DNA of 64,000 bases from Trichocoleus desertorum ATA4-8-CV12 (GTDB taxonomy: Bacteria; Cyanobacteriota; Cyanobacteriia; FACHB-46), in contig JAHHIL010000001.1 in assembly GCA_019358975.1 (NCBI GenBank), positions 62,001 through 126,000 on the forward strand, in the 5' to 3' direction. Position numbers and translations under genes: made by a program. A model generated the notes under the pieces. It had not been told where the DNA came from and did not search any database. It saw only the letters and a list, made by a program, of their open reading frames with translations. The first letter of the stretch is position 1, and each line of letters opens with the position of its first letter. Positions 17,464-26,064 of this stretch are shown piece after piece.

Positions 17464-18678
17464 ATGGTGAGGCAAAACCACACCTGGTTATTGGCTGGAT
17501 TGATTCTAGGCATTTGGGGTTTCCACTCTCCCGCTGGGGCAAAAGAATATCTGCTTAAATCCACCCCAGAAACTGTGATTTGGGGACGTCTGTATGGCAA
17601 GACAGCTAAGCCTGCTCTACGCATTCGATCCGGAGACACTGTAACCATTGAAACCGTCTCTCATGAGGGCATTTTAGAAGACCAGTCACGGGATGGCACT
17701 GCTGCTGGAGCCATTGAGTTTTTGACTCAGAAGGGAGTGCCCGAAAAAGAGATCCTGCAAGACCAACTGACTATCCGAGCGAACGTCCCTCATGATGGCA
17801 AAGGACCTCACGTTGTCACAGGCCCTATCTACGTCGAAGGAGCTATGCCCGGAGATGTCTTGCAGATTGAAACTCTCAAGATTGAGCATCGTGCCTCCTA
17901 TGGGTTTATTAGTAGCCGTAAGGGTAAAGGTACATTGCCCGGAGAATATCCTGTGGGAGATAAGGTTGCTGATAGCAAATACATCAAAATCGTGACTGAT
18001 CCTCAAGCTGTTCAGGCGATTCTGAGAACTCGTCAAGGACAGACTACTTCTCCTCTCCAGTACGCCAACTTCAAGCGAGAGGGAATTACTGGATTAGGAA
18101 TTCTACAACCTGACAGGCCCGGTTCTCCCTCCTATGAGATTCCCTTAAAACCATTCATGGGGCTAATTGGCGTCGCTCCTGAAAACGATGCTGAAACTGA
18201 AAACTCGGTTCCTCCAGGCCGCTATGGGGGCAATATTGACCTGAATTTAATTACGGCGGGAACTACGCTATATCTCCCTGTGCAAGTGCCTGGTGCTCTC
18301 ATGTATACGGGTGATCCTCATTGTGCTCAAGGAGATGGAGAGGTTGCTTTAACCGCAATCGAGTGTTCTCTAAAGCCAACATTTCGGATTACTCTACGCA
18401 AAGATCTCGCTGCTAGGAAAACATTTACCGCACCTTTCCTAGAAACTCCGATCGCCTTTGTTCCGATTGGGTTGAATCAAGATTTGGATGAAGCGATGAA
18501 GGATGCAGTGCGTAAAAGCCTCACTTTTATCACAGAAGTTACACCCCTCAACGGACAAGAAGCTCTACAACTGAGCAGTGCCGCAGTAGATTTTGAGGTC
18601 ACTCAAGTTGTGGATATCGTCAAGGGAATTCATGGAGTGATCATGAAAGATCTAATTAAGGTGAATCGCATCAAGTAA
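17464..18678 (+). CDS. Exported acetamidase/formamidase-family protein (FmdA_AmdA)
   Basis: A protein of about 404 residues of the acetamidase/formamidase family, which hydrolyses short amides to ammonia and the acid. It starts with a signal peptide (MVRQNHTWLLAGLILGIWGF, cleavage near PAGA), unusual because characterised formamidases are cytoplasmic. Family motifs include IRSGDTVTIETVSHEG, HVVTGPIYVEGAMPGDVL, GRYGGNIDLNLITAGTTLYL and DPHCAQGDGEVALTAIECS. The ATG at 17464 is chosen; an in-frame GTG lies three codons upstream. The natural substrate is unknown. A strong hairpin follows the stop. Confidence 0.85.
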   Translation: MVRQNHTWLLAGLILGIWGFHSPAGAKEYLLKSTPETVIWGRLYGKTAKPALRIRSGDTVTIETVSHEGILEDQSRDGTAAGAIEFLTQKGVPEKEILQDQLTIRANVPHDGKGPHVVTGPIYVEGAMPGDVLQIETLKIEHRASYGFISSRKGKGTLPGEYPVGDKVADSKYIKIVTDPQAVQAILRTRQGQTTSPLQYANFKREGITGLGILQPDRPGSPSYEIPLKPFMGLIGVAPENDAETENSVPPGRYGGNIDLNLITAGTTLYLPVQVPGALMYTGDPHCAQGDGEVALTAIECSLKPTFRITLRKDLAARKTFTAPFLETPIAFVPIGLNQDLDEAMKDAVRKSLTFITEVTPLNGQEALQLSSAAVDFEVTQVVDIVKGIHGVIMKDLIKVNRIK

Positions 18679-18723
18679 TTCACAGCCTTACCCTATATTC
18701 AGGTGCCGAGACAACGGCAATTC

Positions 18724-18774
18724 AATCTGTTTGAAAGATTCAAAACCACTGAAGTTGGATCTTTCAAGCAGATT
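18724..18774 (+). terminator. Probable terminator of the formamidase-like gene
   Basis: Arms AATCTGTTTGAAAGAT (18724-18739) and ATCTTTCAAGCAGATT (18759-18774) pair over 16 bp with one wobble, around a 19-nt loop. T-rich sequence (CCTTTTATTTTG) follows. It starts 46 bp after the stop. Confidence 0.65.
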
Positions 18775-18910
18775 CCTTTTATTTTGACTAGCGCTTAAGA
18801 ACTGTTCTAGAACCCAGCTTACTCCGCAAGATCAGGCGATCGCTAGATGTATAAAGTACCTGAACGCACTAATTTTATAATAGGAAGTTTGCCTGGAACG
18901 GAGAACGAAT

Positions 18911-19195
18911 TTGGATCTTGAAACAGTCCTAGAGTCTACGTCCGATGCAATTACGGTACTAGACAGAGATTGGAACTATATATCTGTCTAGTACAGTGCG
19001 GAGCTATTGCTGCGACGTAAGCAAGCCGAGTTGCTAGGGCGTTCTGTGTGGGAGGTGTTTCCTGAATTACTCAACACGCCAGCGGAAGCGCAACTACGAC
19101 AAGCAGCGGCAGGGGGCATTGTTGTCAAATTTGAGCTATTTCTGCCCGGACTCTATGCGTGGCACGAAGTTTGGGCGGTGCCTAGCTCGTTGTAG
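18911..19195 (+). pseudogene. Remnant of a PAS-domain sensor gene
   Basis: From a TTG at 18911, preceded by GGAACGGAGA, the frame reads LDLETVLESTSDAITVLDRD, then WNYISV, a TAG at 18989-18991, and then YSAELLLRRKQAELLGRSVW and FELFLPGLYAWHEVWAVPS. This is the layout of a PAS sensor domain (inner core ELLGRSVWEVFPE, then a ligand-pocket strand ending in a tryptophan-rich motif). The internal amber codon and the abrupt end at 19195, inside the 3' end of a minus-strand gene, show that only a broken N-terminal piece of a sensor kinase or cyclase remains. Confidence 0.75.
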
Positions 19196-20575
19196 CTGCT
19201 CAGCTTCCTCAATGGCTCTGGCCATGCCACCTTGAGCAATCCGTTCGACATAGTTAATTTTGATTTCTTCTAGCAAATCAACAAGTAAAGCTTGAATTGC
19301 TTGCAGGTTATAAGTTTTTTGTAATTCCTGCTCTAAAACATTGCGAAAGTTTTGAGTTAAACGAGCTGTAATTTCTGCGCCGACAGGATCTGCCAACATC
19401 CCGGTTAAGCTGTTGTAGACCGATTGAGACAATGTTTTTGCTAGATTTTCGGCAATTTGAGCTGGCAACCCATTTAAACCGGGCAGCATTTGTAGCTGTT
19501 GGTAGAGGGGAGCTTGGCTGAGGGTGCTAGTAATGCCATGTCGAAGCAGCTCTTCTACGTTGGGCTGGACTTGTGGCAATACATCATAGACGCTGACCTG
19601 GATCAGGCGGGTCGCGATCGCTGTTACCTCATCCTGATGATTGACCTGCACATAGGGATGACGGCTTTCTGGATGCAATAACCAACGGGCCAAATCTCCC
19701 TGCTGAATGGTGTCTTGGACTTGATCAATCACCTGAATCCCTACCATTTCGGTTAGCTCTTGAGCAAAACTAACGGCAAAATCATGATTGAGTTGGGCGC
19801 GTAGTGGCTCCAGATTAAACAGCCTAGATTCGTAGAGCCGAATGGTCACAGGAACGACACGCAACCAGCGCCAGAAGGGTAGCAGCAGAAGCAAGTCATA
19901 CCAACGCCGCAGGATGGCCTCTAGCCAAGTGAGGTCCGGACGGCGACGACTTGTGCGATAAGTCCGAACTAGAAAATCGATCGCAAAGAGCGCGATAAAC
20001 GGTAAGTCCAAAAGCCAGAAGCGATCGACGAGTAAGCCGTAGCGATCGCTGTCTCGATAGTAGTTCGCCGCAATCAACGGACGAAGATTGGTGTTAAAAA
20101 AATCTGCTTCTGTCTGCCAGCTAGCCTGAGACAGGTAAGGAGCGCTCCAAAAGGTAGCAAACCCATCTCTCGCCATTTGTTCGCCTGTGCGATCGCGGAC
20201 TTCTTGTTTAATCTTGGCTAATACATAAGGTTTGTTGGCCTCCTCAAACGGATTATCTTGGCTCATCTGTTGACTGAGTTGGCGCAGTTCTGCCAAGAAG
20301 GCTTCTGTTTCTAGAGACTGTAACCCTGTCTCGGAAATCTGCTGATTCAGGCGATCGACCTGATTGAGATAATGTTGCGTTTCGGGATGGGGTTGAATGG
20401 CTTTGACTGGGTCATAGGCTTGAGTCAAGCTCGGGAGAACTTGCAGGTAAGCGTCTCGCCAGTGTAGGTAGCTCAGGTCAAACATGACCAGTACTAAATT
20501 CAACAGGGCAATCAGCGCCAAGAGACGTTGCCACCAATGGGGACGGCGAGCCAAGGAAGGGTGAGATGGAGCCAT
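19136..20575 (-). CDS. Conserved membrane protein of unknown function, 479 aa
   Basis: The N-terminus has one transmembrane helix (LLALIALLNLVLVMFDLSYL), then a charged helical region (about 50-165), then a hydrophobic hairpin around residues 185-245 (FWLLDLPFIALFAIDFLVRT, LLLLLPFWRWLRV). The arrangement of arginines next to this hairpin loosely recalls ion-channel voltage-sensor segments. The C-terminal 230 residues are soluble and helical. It is the last gene of a tight minus-strand run (3 bp after a 52-aa gene), so it is likely co-transcribed with the flavocytochrome and SOD genes. Function unknown. Confidence 0.75.
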   Translation of the reverse strand: MAPSHPSLARRPHWWQRLLALIALLNLVLVMFDLSYLHWRDAYLQVLPSLTQAYDPVKAIQPHPETQHYLNQVDRLNQQISETGLQSLETEAFLAELRQLSQQMSQDNPFEEANKPYVLAKIKQEVRDRTGEQMARDGFATFWSAPYLSQASWQTEADFFNTNLRPLIAANYYRDSDRYGLLVDRFWLLDLPFIALFAIDFLVRTYRTSRRRPDLTWLEAILRRWYDLLLLLPFWRWLRVVPVTIRLYESRLFNLEPLRAQLNHDFAVSFAQELTEMVGIQVIDQVQDTIQQGDLARWLLHPESRHPYVQVNHQDEVTAIATRLIQVSVYDVLPQVQPNVEELLRHGITSTLSQAPLYQQLQMLPGLNGLPAQIAENLAKTLSQSVYNSLTGMLADPVGAEITARLTQNFRNVLEQELQKTYNLQAIQALLVDLLEEIKINYVERIAQGGMARAIEEAEQLQRARHRPNFVPRIESGQK

Positions 20576-20578
20576 GAA

Positions 20579-20737
20579 TCAGCGATGAAGATAGGAGCCG
20601 AGATGGAGTGAGATATCATCTCTAGTAGTTTGCTGCGGTGTCACCGAACGATTTTGAATCCAGGCAAACAGCGCCGCAGCGGCCACTAGAATGGTACCAA
20701 TACCAACGACCAGTTGGAGCATGATGCTGTAACGCAT
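20579..20737 (-). CDS. Small single-pass membrane protein, 52 aa
   Basis: A short open frame with an ATG at 20737, beginning MRYSIMLQLVVGIGTILVAA and ending HLGSYLHR. One transmembrane helix (about residues 5-26) is followed by a polar tail. It fits exactly between the flavocytochrome gene (6 bp upstream) and the 479-aa membrane gene (3 bp downstream), leaving no spare sequence, which argues it is real. It could be a subunit of the flavocytochrome; that is inference from position only. Confidence 0.65.
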   Translation of the reverse strand: MRYSIMLQLVVGIGTILVAAAALFAWIQNRSVTPQQTTRDDISLHLGSYLHR

Positions 20738-20743
20738 AGCAGT

Positions 20744-22081
20744 TTAAACCAGGTTGAAGTGTTCCATGTGAATGTTGGTGATCGGAACTCCTAAATCGTG
20801 CAGAGCCACTTCAACTTGATCCATCATCTTAGGCACCGCACAGATGAAATATTGCCGACTCCCCCGATTAGTTGGGATATAGCGTTCTAGGAGATCGGCA
20901 TCGACATAACCTGTTTCGCCTGTCCACTCTTCTGGGGCTTTGCGGAGAACATGCACAACCGTCAAGTCAAGTTTGGCTTTCAAGTCTTCTAGGGTTTCTC
21001 GATAGGTCACCTCTTCCCAAGAGCGACTGGCATAAATCAGCAAAAATGGACGCTCATCTTGGCGCTCAGCGGCTGTCAGCAACATACTGAGCATGGGGGT
21101 AATACCAATGCCCCCTGCAATCAGCACAAACCCGGCGGCATCCCAGTAGCGATCGCTGGTAAACGCACCATAGGGGCCATCGAGAAAGGCCACGGTTCCA
21201 GGTTCTACGGTTTTGATGGTGTTGGTAAAGTCCCCCACGGCTTTAATGCCAAAACTAATCTGCTCTGGCTGATCACCATTAGAAGACATAGAGAAAGGAT
21301 GCTCTCTCATCCGAAACGGAGAAATGCCGAGCGTTAACCAAGCAAACTGTCCTGGTTGAAAGCGAATGCCCTCATGCACTCTGGGTCGCAAAACCAAAGT
21401 CCAGACATTGCCATGTTCGGGAACGACTGCTTCAACTAAATACGGTTTTTTGGACATGAACCAAGGCTTCACGACCCGGACATACAAGAGTAGCCACAGT
21501 GCTGCCACGGCGATCGCTGTCCAAAGTACGCTTTTCCAAAACAGCCCCAAATAGTTGCCCACCCCTAAAGCATGGGCCAGCCCCAACCCCACTGCTAGCA
21601 CCGCCAGTACCCCGTGCCACAGCCGCCAGGGTTCGTAAGGAATGCGGAGTTGCTGCCGCCAAACAGTGGTGACAATCAGCGCCACCAAGGCCAGGGTACT
21701 CGCTACCGCTGCTCTTGCTCTCCAAGGAGCCTGGAAAAAATTCAGCAGTTGCAGCGTTTCGGGCTGAGTCACAAACAAAATCACGGGATGAATCAGGATG
21801 AAGATGAACGCCACGATCGAGGTGTAGCGATGAAATTGCAGAATGATGTCAATGCCGTAGGAAGCTTCAATGCGATTAATGCGGGCAGTCAAGGCGAATT
21901 GTAGCGCCATCATCGCCAGCCCAATAAACCCTAGGGCCACGGAAAACTCAATCCAAAACCCCCGATCTGCGGGAGCGGGATGCAACAGCAGAATGAATAA
22001 GGGAGATAGGGTAATTAACAGGTAAACGCCGATCCAAAAGGCAGCGATCGCAATCGGGCTCCGCATTAGTAGGCTGCGCAT
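20744..22081 (-). CDS. NOX/ferric-reductase-like flavocytochrome b
   Basis: A 445-residue membrane oxidoreductase. The first ~205 residues have six hydrophobic segments with two His pairs of the diheme pattern H-x13-H: H84/H98 and H156/H170. The soluble half has the FAD motif HPFSMSS (261-267), close to HPFTLSS of NADPH oxidases, and the NADPH-binding GGIGITP (323-329). It therefore should pass electrons from cytoplasmic NAD(P)H via FAD and two hemes to an acceptor outside the membrane, either ferric iron, another metal or O2 (making superoxide). There is no EF-hand region. It lies 44 bp after a lipoprotein superoxide dismutase gene. Confidence 0.88.
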   Translation of the reverse strand: MRSLLMRSPIAIAAFWIGVYLLITLSPLFILLLHPAPADRGFWIEFSVALGFIGLAMMALQFALTARINRIEASYGIDIILQFHRYTSIVAFIFILIHPVILFVTQPETLQLLNFFQAPWRARAAVASTLALVALIVTTVWRQQLRIPYEPWRLWHGVLAVLAVGLGLAHALGVGNYLGLFWKSVLWTAIAVAALWLLLYVRVVKPWFMSKKPYLVEAVVPEHGNVWTLVLRPRVHEGIRFQPGQFAWLTLGISPFRMREHPFSMSSNGDQPEQISFGIKAVGDFTNTIKTVEPGTVAFLDGPYGAFTSDRYWDAAGFVLIAGGIGITPMLSMLLTAAERQDERPFLLIYASRSWEEVTYRETLEDLKAKLDLTVVHVLRKAPEEWTGETGYVDADLLERYIPTNRGSRQYFICAVPKMMDQVEVALHDLGVPITNIHMEHFNLV

Positions 22082-22125
22082 AGACTTACCCAGGGATGGT
22101 TTGAAGCTCGACTAGAAGGCGGCAA

Positions 22126-22932
22126 TTAGGTCAGATCTGGCTGAGGATTCTGCATGGCTCTGGCTTGAGAGAACCGCTGATTGACCTCAGTCCAGTTGAC
22201 GACGTTCCACCAGTTGCTAAGATATTCTGCCCGACGGTTACGATATTTCAGATAGTAGGCATGTTCCCAGACATCATTGCCCATGATCGGGTAAATGCTT
22301 TCCATCAGGGGAGTATCTTGATTTGGTGTAGTGGTGATCTGGAGTTGTCCTTGAGTGTTGCGAACAAGCCAAACCCAGCCGCTGCCAAAGCGATCGCCAC
22401 CTGCTGTATTAAATTGCTGCTTAAAGTTCTCGAAGCTACCAAAGGTTTTGGTGATTTCCTGGGCCAAGGCTCCGGTGGGTTCTCCCCCGCCATCAGGACT
22501 CATAATCTGCCAAAACATTGTGTGGTTGAGGTGCCCACCGCCATTGTTACGAACTTTAGTCCGGATCTCTTCTGGGATGCTGTTGAGGTCTCGCACCAAA
22601 GCTTCTACCCCTTGGTTTTGCAAGTTGGGATATTTCTGCAAAGCTTCATTCAAATTTTTGACATAGGCAGCGTGATGATTATCATGGTGCAATCTCATGG
22701 TTTCAGCATCAATATGGGGCTCTAGGGCCGCGTAGTCGTAGGGGAGAGGTGGCAGTTGTAGAGAGGTGGCTGCTGCTGAGGGGCTGCCTGTGGGGGCGCT
22801 GGCGATGGGGGGACTAGCAGTTTCTCCAACTTGGGAAGTCTCCACTCTCGCGGCAGGTTGGCAAGCAATGGCTAGAGCAACGAATACCAATCCTAAAAGG
22901 ATGAAGCGTAGTTTTTGGAGCAATTTTTGCAT
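22126..22932 (-). CDS. sodA: Membrane-anchored (lipoprotein) Mn-type superoxide dismutase
   Basis: A 268-residue protein: lipoprotein signal ([14 protein letters not shown], lipobox cysteine near residue 24), a Ser/Pro/Ala-rich spacer to about residue 55, then a full Mn/Fe-SOD domain. Metal ligands are visible in [24 protein letters not shown], and [16 protein letters not shown]. The GGHxNH motif favours manganese over iron. It converts superoxide to H2O2 and O2, here on the outer face of a membrane. The neighbouring flavocytochrome gene could supply or consume superoxide on the same side. Confidence 0.95.
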   Translation of the reverse strand: MQKLLQKLRFILLGLVFVALAIACQPAARVETSQVGETASPPIASAPTGSPSAAATSLQLPPLPYDYAALEPHIDAETMRLHHDNHHAAYVKNLNEALQKYPNLQNQGVEALVRDLNSIPEEIRTKVRNNGGGHLNHTMFWQIMSPDGGGEPTGALAQEITKTFGSFENFKQQFNTAGGDRFGSGWVWLVRNTQGQLQITTTPNQDTPLMESIYPIMGNDVWEHAYYLKYRNRRAEYLSNWWNVVNWTEVNQRFSQARAMQNPQPDLT

Positions 22933-22987
22933 TGGTTTATCCCCTCTAAGTTTTGACTAAAATGATTAATGATGGCGTGACTAATGA

Positions 22988-24232
22988 TCAGCGGGTGATG
23001 CGGAGGATTTTGTCTCCCTCTGGCGGACAACTGCCTCGACCATCGCAGTTACTGGTCGTCACATACAATTCACCATCAGGCCCCATGACGGCATCCCGCA
23101 GTCGTCCTTGCTGACCTTGCAAGTAGACTTCATGACGCTCTACCTGCTGCGGCGATCGCGGATTAAACACCACCCGTTGCAAATGTTCAGACCGCAGAGT
23201 AGCGATCATTAGGCTATTTTTCCATTCTGGGATGGCATCCCCTGTGTAGATCACAGATCCTCCGGGCGGAAGTGCTTGCCGCCAAACGATGGATGGGGTG
23301 ACTAATCCTGGCTGCGATTCACAGCGATAGGTGGTGGGCCAACCGAGGTTATCTCCTGCTCTGGCAAGGCTGGCTTTATCATGTCCGCTTCTCCCCAGCT
23401 CTCCGCTAGGGCCGTGATCGGTGACCCACAGGGTCGAGTCATTTACCCAATCAAATCCCTGAGTATTGCGGATACCCGTGATATACACGGGGCTACCTGA
23501 AAAGGGATTATCTGAGGGCACTTGACCATCCGGAGTCAGGCGTAAGATTTTGCCTGCTAGACTCTTCTGGTCTTGGGCACTGTCTGGGTTACGAGCGTCT
23601 CCGGTGCCAATGTAGAGCATGCCATCCGGGCCAAAGCGAATCCGCCCGCCATTGTGGTAAACCGCTACGGGAATATCATCAAGAATCAGGCGATCGCGGG
23701 TGGCACTCACCCCATCTGGAGACAGTTGCCAGCGTTCTACCCGATTAACTTCCGTGCCGTTTTTAACTCCGGTGTAGTACAGATAGAACCAGCGGTTGCT
23801 GTTAAAGTCGGGATGAGCGGCAATTCCCAGCAGTCCCCCTTCACCGCTATCGGTTACGTTTACAGTGGCTACGGGTTGGGGACGGAGATTGCGATCGCGC
23901 ACCAGTCGAACTCGTCCTGCTCGCTCAGTCACCAACATATCTCCATTCGGCAAAAAGGCGATGCCCCAAGGCACCTCTAGGCCCGTCACGACTTCTTCCA
24001 CCCGCACTTGGACTTGGCCTGGAGGCCCAAACCCATTTCTCACCAAGGTACAGCCTGCGGGTGACGTTGCTGGCGCTGAGGGCGATCGCTGGGCGGTTGT
24101 CTGTGTGGGGTTGGTCTGCTTTGGGGGGTTGGCTCCACTGGAGGCGTTCTGTTCTGGTGGTGCGGCGCTACAGGCAGCGAGCTGCATGATGCCAATCACT
24201 AGTCCACTGGTGAAGATGTTTGTCCGTCTCAT
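22988..24232 (-). CDS. PQQ-dependent sugar dehydrogenase-like lipoprotein
   Basis: About 414 residues of the soluble glucose/sorbosone (aldose sugar) dehydrogenase family. The start at 24232 is chosen because AGGAGA precedes it and the product then begins with a lipoprotein signal ending LAACSAAP; the longer frame to 24268 has no such logic. Beta-propeller motifs include VPWGIAFLPNGDMLVTERAG, LLGIAAHPDF, YHNGGRIRFGPDGMLYIGTG and the C-terminal GPDGELYVTTSN. Family members oxidise sugars with PQQ in the periplasm, though many bacterial homologues have no proven substrate. It lies 55 bp upstream of the SOD gene. Confidence 0.88.
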   Translation of the reverse strand: MRRTNIFTSGLVIGIMQLAACSAAPPEQNASSGANPPKQTNPTQTTAQRSPSAPATSPAGCTLVRNGFGPPGQVQVRVEEVVTGLEVPWGIAFLPNGDMLVTERAGRVRLVRDRNLRPQPVATVNVTDSGEGGLLGIAAHPDFNSNRWFYLYYTGVKNGTEVNRVERWQLSPDGVSATRDRLILDDIPVAVYHNGGRIRFGPDGMLYIGTGDARNPDSAQDQKSLAGKILRLTPDGQVPSDNPFSGSPVYITGIRNTQGFDWVNDSTLWVTDHGPSGELGRSGHDKASLARAGDNLGWPTTYRCESQPGLVTPSIVWRQALPPGGSVIYTGDAIPEWKNSLMIATLRSEHLQRVVFNPRSPQQVERHEVYLQGQQGRLRDAVMGPDGELYVTTSNCDGRGSCPPEGDKILRITR

Positions 24233-24319
24233 GGTGACTTCTCCTGGGGATGCTGACTGCTCATACATAGGCTAGCTTTCTGCACCCGTTCTAACCTGCA
24301 TAACTGTTGCTATACCTCT

Positions 24320-24365
24320 AGGTTCGGCAGTAAATGTGACAGGAAAGTGACAGCGAGGCGTAACT
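24320..24365. repeat. 46-bp direct repeat, copy 1
   Basis: Begins AGGTTCGGCAGTAAATGTGA and continues to 24365. The first 23 bp are identical to copy 2 at 25538 and the remaining 23 differ at four positions. The two copies lie in the same orientation on either side of the AI-2E transporter gene. Confidence 0.85.
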
Positions 24366-24440
24366 CTTCAATTCAAGAATTCAAATCACATTTAGGTCAT
24401 ATTTGCTAACGAAACTGGCAATAAAGAAGGAGACATCTGG

Positions 24441-25472
24441 ATGAAACTAGGCCAATGGCTAGGGCTGCTAACGCTGCTTGCATCTGTCTACGTCGTCTGG
24501 CAAAGTCGGCAGTTACTATTGCTGATTTTTACAGCCGCCGTCTTAGCGACAGCAATCAATCGGTTAGTACAACAGTTGCAAAGGTTTCGCTGGAAGCGAG
24601 GTTGGGCAGTCGCTGCGAGTCTAGGCCTATTACTGCTGCTACTGGCAGGCATTTTAGGGTTAATTGTGCCGTCCTTTGTCACTCAGTTTCAAGAATTAGT
24701 GGCTCTCTTGCCTACAGGCTTAGAGCAGATCCAGCAATGGATCGACTGGCTGGAAGATCGTCTACTCGACCCCTTTTTTCCAGACAGATTGGACTTCGAT
24801 GACTTGCTGCAACAGTTGGCTCCTGCTGGCGCTAATGTAGTGCAACGAGCGATCGCCTTCTTCTCTACATCCCTCAATGCTTTGCTAGAGCTATTACTTG
24901 TGTTCGTGTTGATGCTGATGTTCCTGGTTGATCCGCAACCTTACCGTCGCATCTTAATTCGGTTATTTCCTAAGTTTTACCGTCTGCGAGTTGATCACAT
25001 TCTGGAGCGCTGTGAAAGTGCGATCGCTGCTTGGACGGTGGGTGCCTTGATTGAAATGCTATTCATTGGTGCGTTAAGCGGTATTGGGTTGTGGGTTTTG
25101 CAGGTGCCTTTAGCCTTGGCTCACGCTGTCCTAGCAGGATTGCTCAACTTTATCCCTAATATTGGCCCCACTCTTAGCGTATTTTTGCCGATGCTGATTG
25201 CCTTGCTTGATGCTCCTTGGAAAGCGATCGCGGTGCTGATCCTTTACATCGTGATTCAGCAAATTGAAAGTTACTGGCTGACCCCAACGGTGATGGCACG
25301 ACAAGTGGCTTTGTTGCCTGCGATTACTCTCACTGCTCAAATCTTGTTTGCCAGTTTGTTTGGAGTGTTGGGCTTGCTGATGGCTCTCCCGCTGACCGTT
25401 GTAGCTAAAACCTGGATAGAAGAACTGTTGTTCAAAGATATTTTGGATCAATGGCAGGAGAAGCGGGGATGA
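24441..25472 (+). CDS. AI-2E family transporter (permease)
   Basis: A 343-residue membrane protein of the AI-2E/PerM family. Hydrophobic segments lie near residues 1-35, 55-80 and in the C-terminal half. The central region has a conserved amphipathic stretch (VALLPTGLEQIQQWIDWLED) and the family signature GLLNFIPNIGPTLSVFLPM followed by QQIESYWLTPTVMARQV. Members export signalling molecules or act as Na+/H+ antiporters; which applies here is unknown. AAGGAG precedes the ATG. The gene is bracketed by 46-bp direct repeats. Confidence 0.92.
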   Translation: MKLGQWLGLLTLLASVYVVWQSRQLLLLIFTAAVLATAINRLVQQLQRFRWKRGWAVAASLGLLLLLLAGILGLIVPSFVTQFQELVALLPTGLEQIQQWIDWLEDRLLDPFFPDRLDFDDLLQQLAPAGANVVQRAIAFFSTSLNALLELLLVFVLMLMFLVDPQPYRRILIRLFPKFYRLRVDHILERCESAIAAWTVGALIEMLFIGALSGIGLWVLQVPLALAHAVLAGLLNFIPNIGPTLSVFLPMLIALLDAPWKAIAVLILYIVIQQIESYWLTPTVMARQVALLPAITLTAQILFASLFGVLGLLMALPLTVVAKTWIEELLFKDILDQWQEKRG

Positions 25473-25537
25473 GGGAAATAAGAGGAAGGAGGAACGAATT
25501 CTGCACCTCGCTCTAGCCTGAATAGCGATCGCCGTTC

Positions 25538-25583
25538 AGGTTCGGCAGTAAATGTGACAGAAAAGTGATAGTGAGGAGTAACT
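25538..25583. repeat. 46-bp direct repeat, copy 2
   Basis: Second copy of the repeat at 24320-24365, 1.2 kb away and in the same orientation: 23 identical bases, then 19 of 23. It marks the left edge of the AT-rich stretch that carries the HEPN gene. Confidence 0.85.
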
Positions 25584-26064
25584 ATTAGACTTTGAAGCTA
25601 AGGGTAAGATTTGGAAGTGCAATGGCTTCTACAAAGCATTTCGTGAAAAACTAAAACCCTTTAGTTCCTGCACGTTGTCAGGAGCTTTTATCTCTAGCTA
25701 CTAGATATACTGATGTTGCCCTAAGTATAGTAAGCCTTAGTTTTATAACCCCCATTACTACAAATCAGGAGATAATTGGCTGAAACTGAGCGGGCAAGAG
25801 TTTATAAAGTTTCAGAAGTAAAACCTTTCATAATATAGTTAAAAACTCATTTTATGCCTTACCTAAACTTTGCTTAGATACAGGTGGAGATACTCCGATT
25901 TTTGTGCCTTGTCTCTACAATTTGAGGTGAAGAATTCAAGCTTGAAAATTCAAATTTTATAAGATTAAAGATATCCAAAAATTTCAAAGTTAGGATGTTA
26001 TTAGTATTTCGGCTTTGTAATCGAAATGCTAAATTGATTCTGCCAGGTGTGAGGGCTGTCGTTT
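25584..26064. other. AT-rich intergenic region before the HEPN gene
   Basis: About 480 bp, clearly richer in A and T than the flanks and without any GCGATCGC site. No convincing gene, hairpin or RNA is seen. It presumably holds the promoter of the gene at 26065, which has only a weak ribosome site. Confidence 0.5.
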
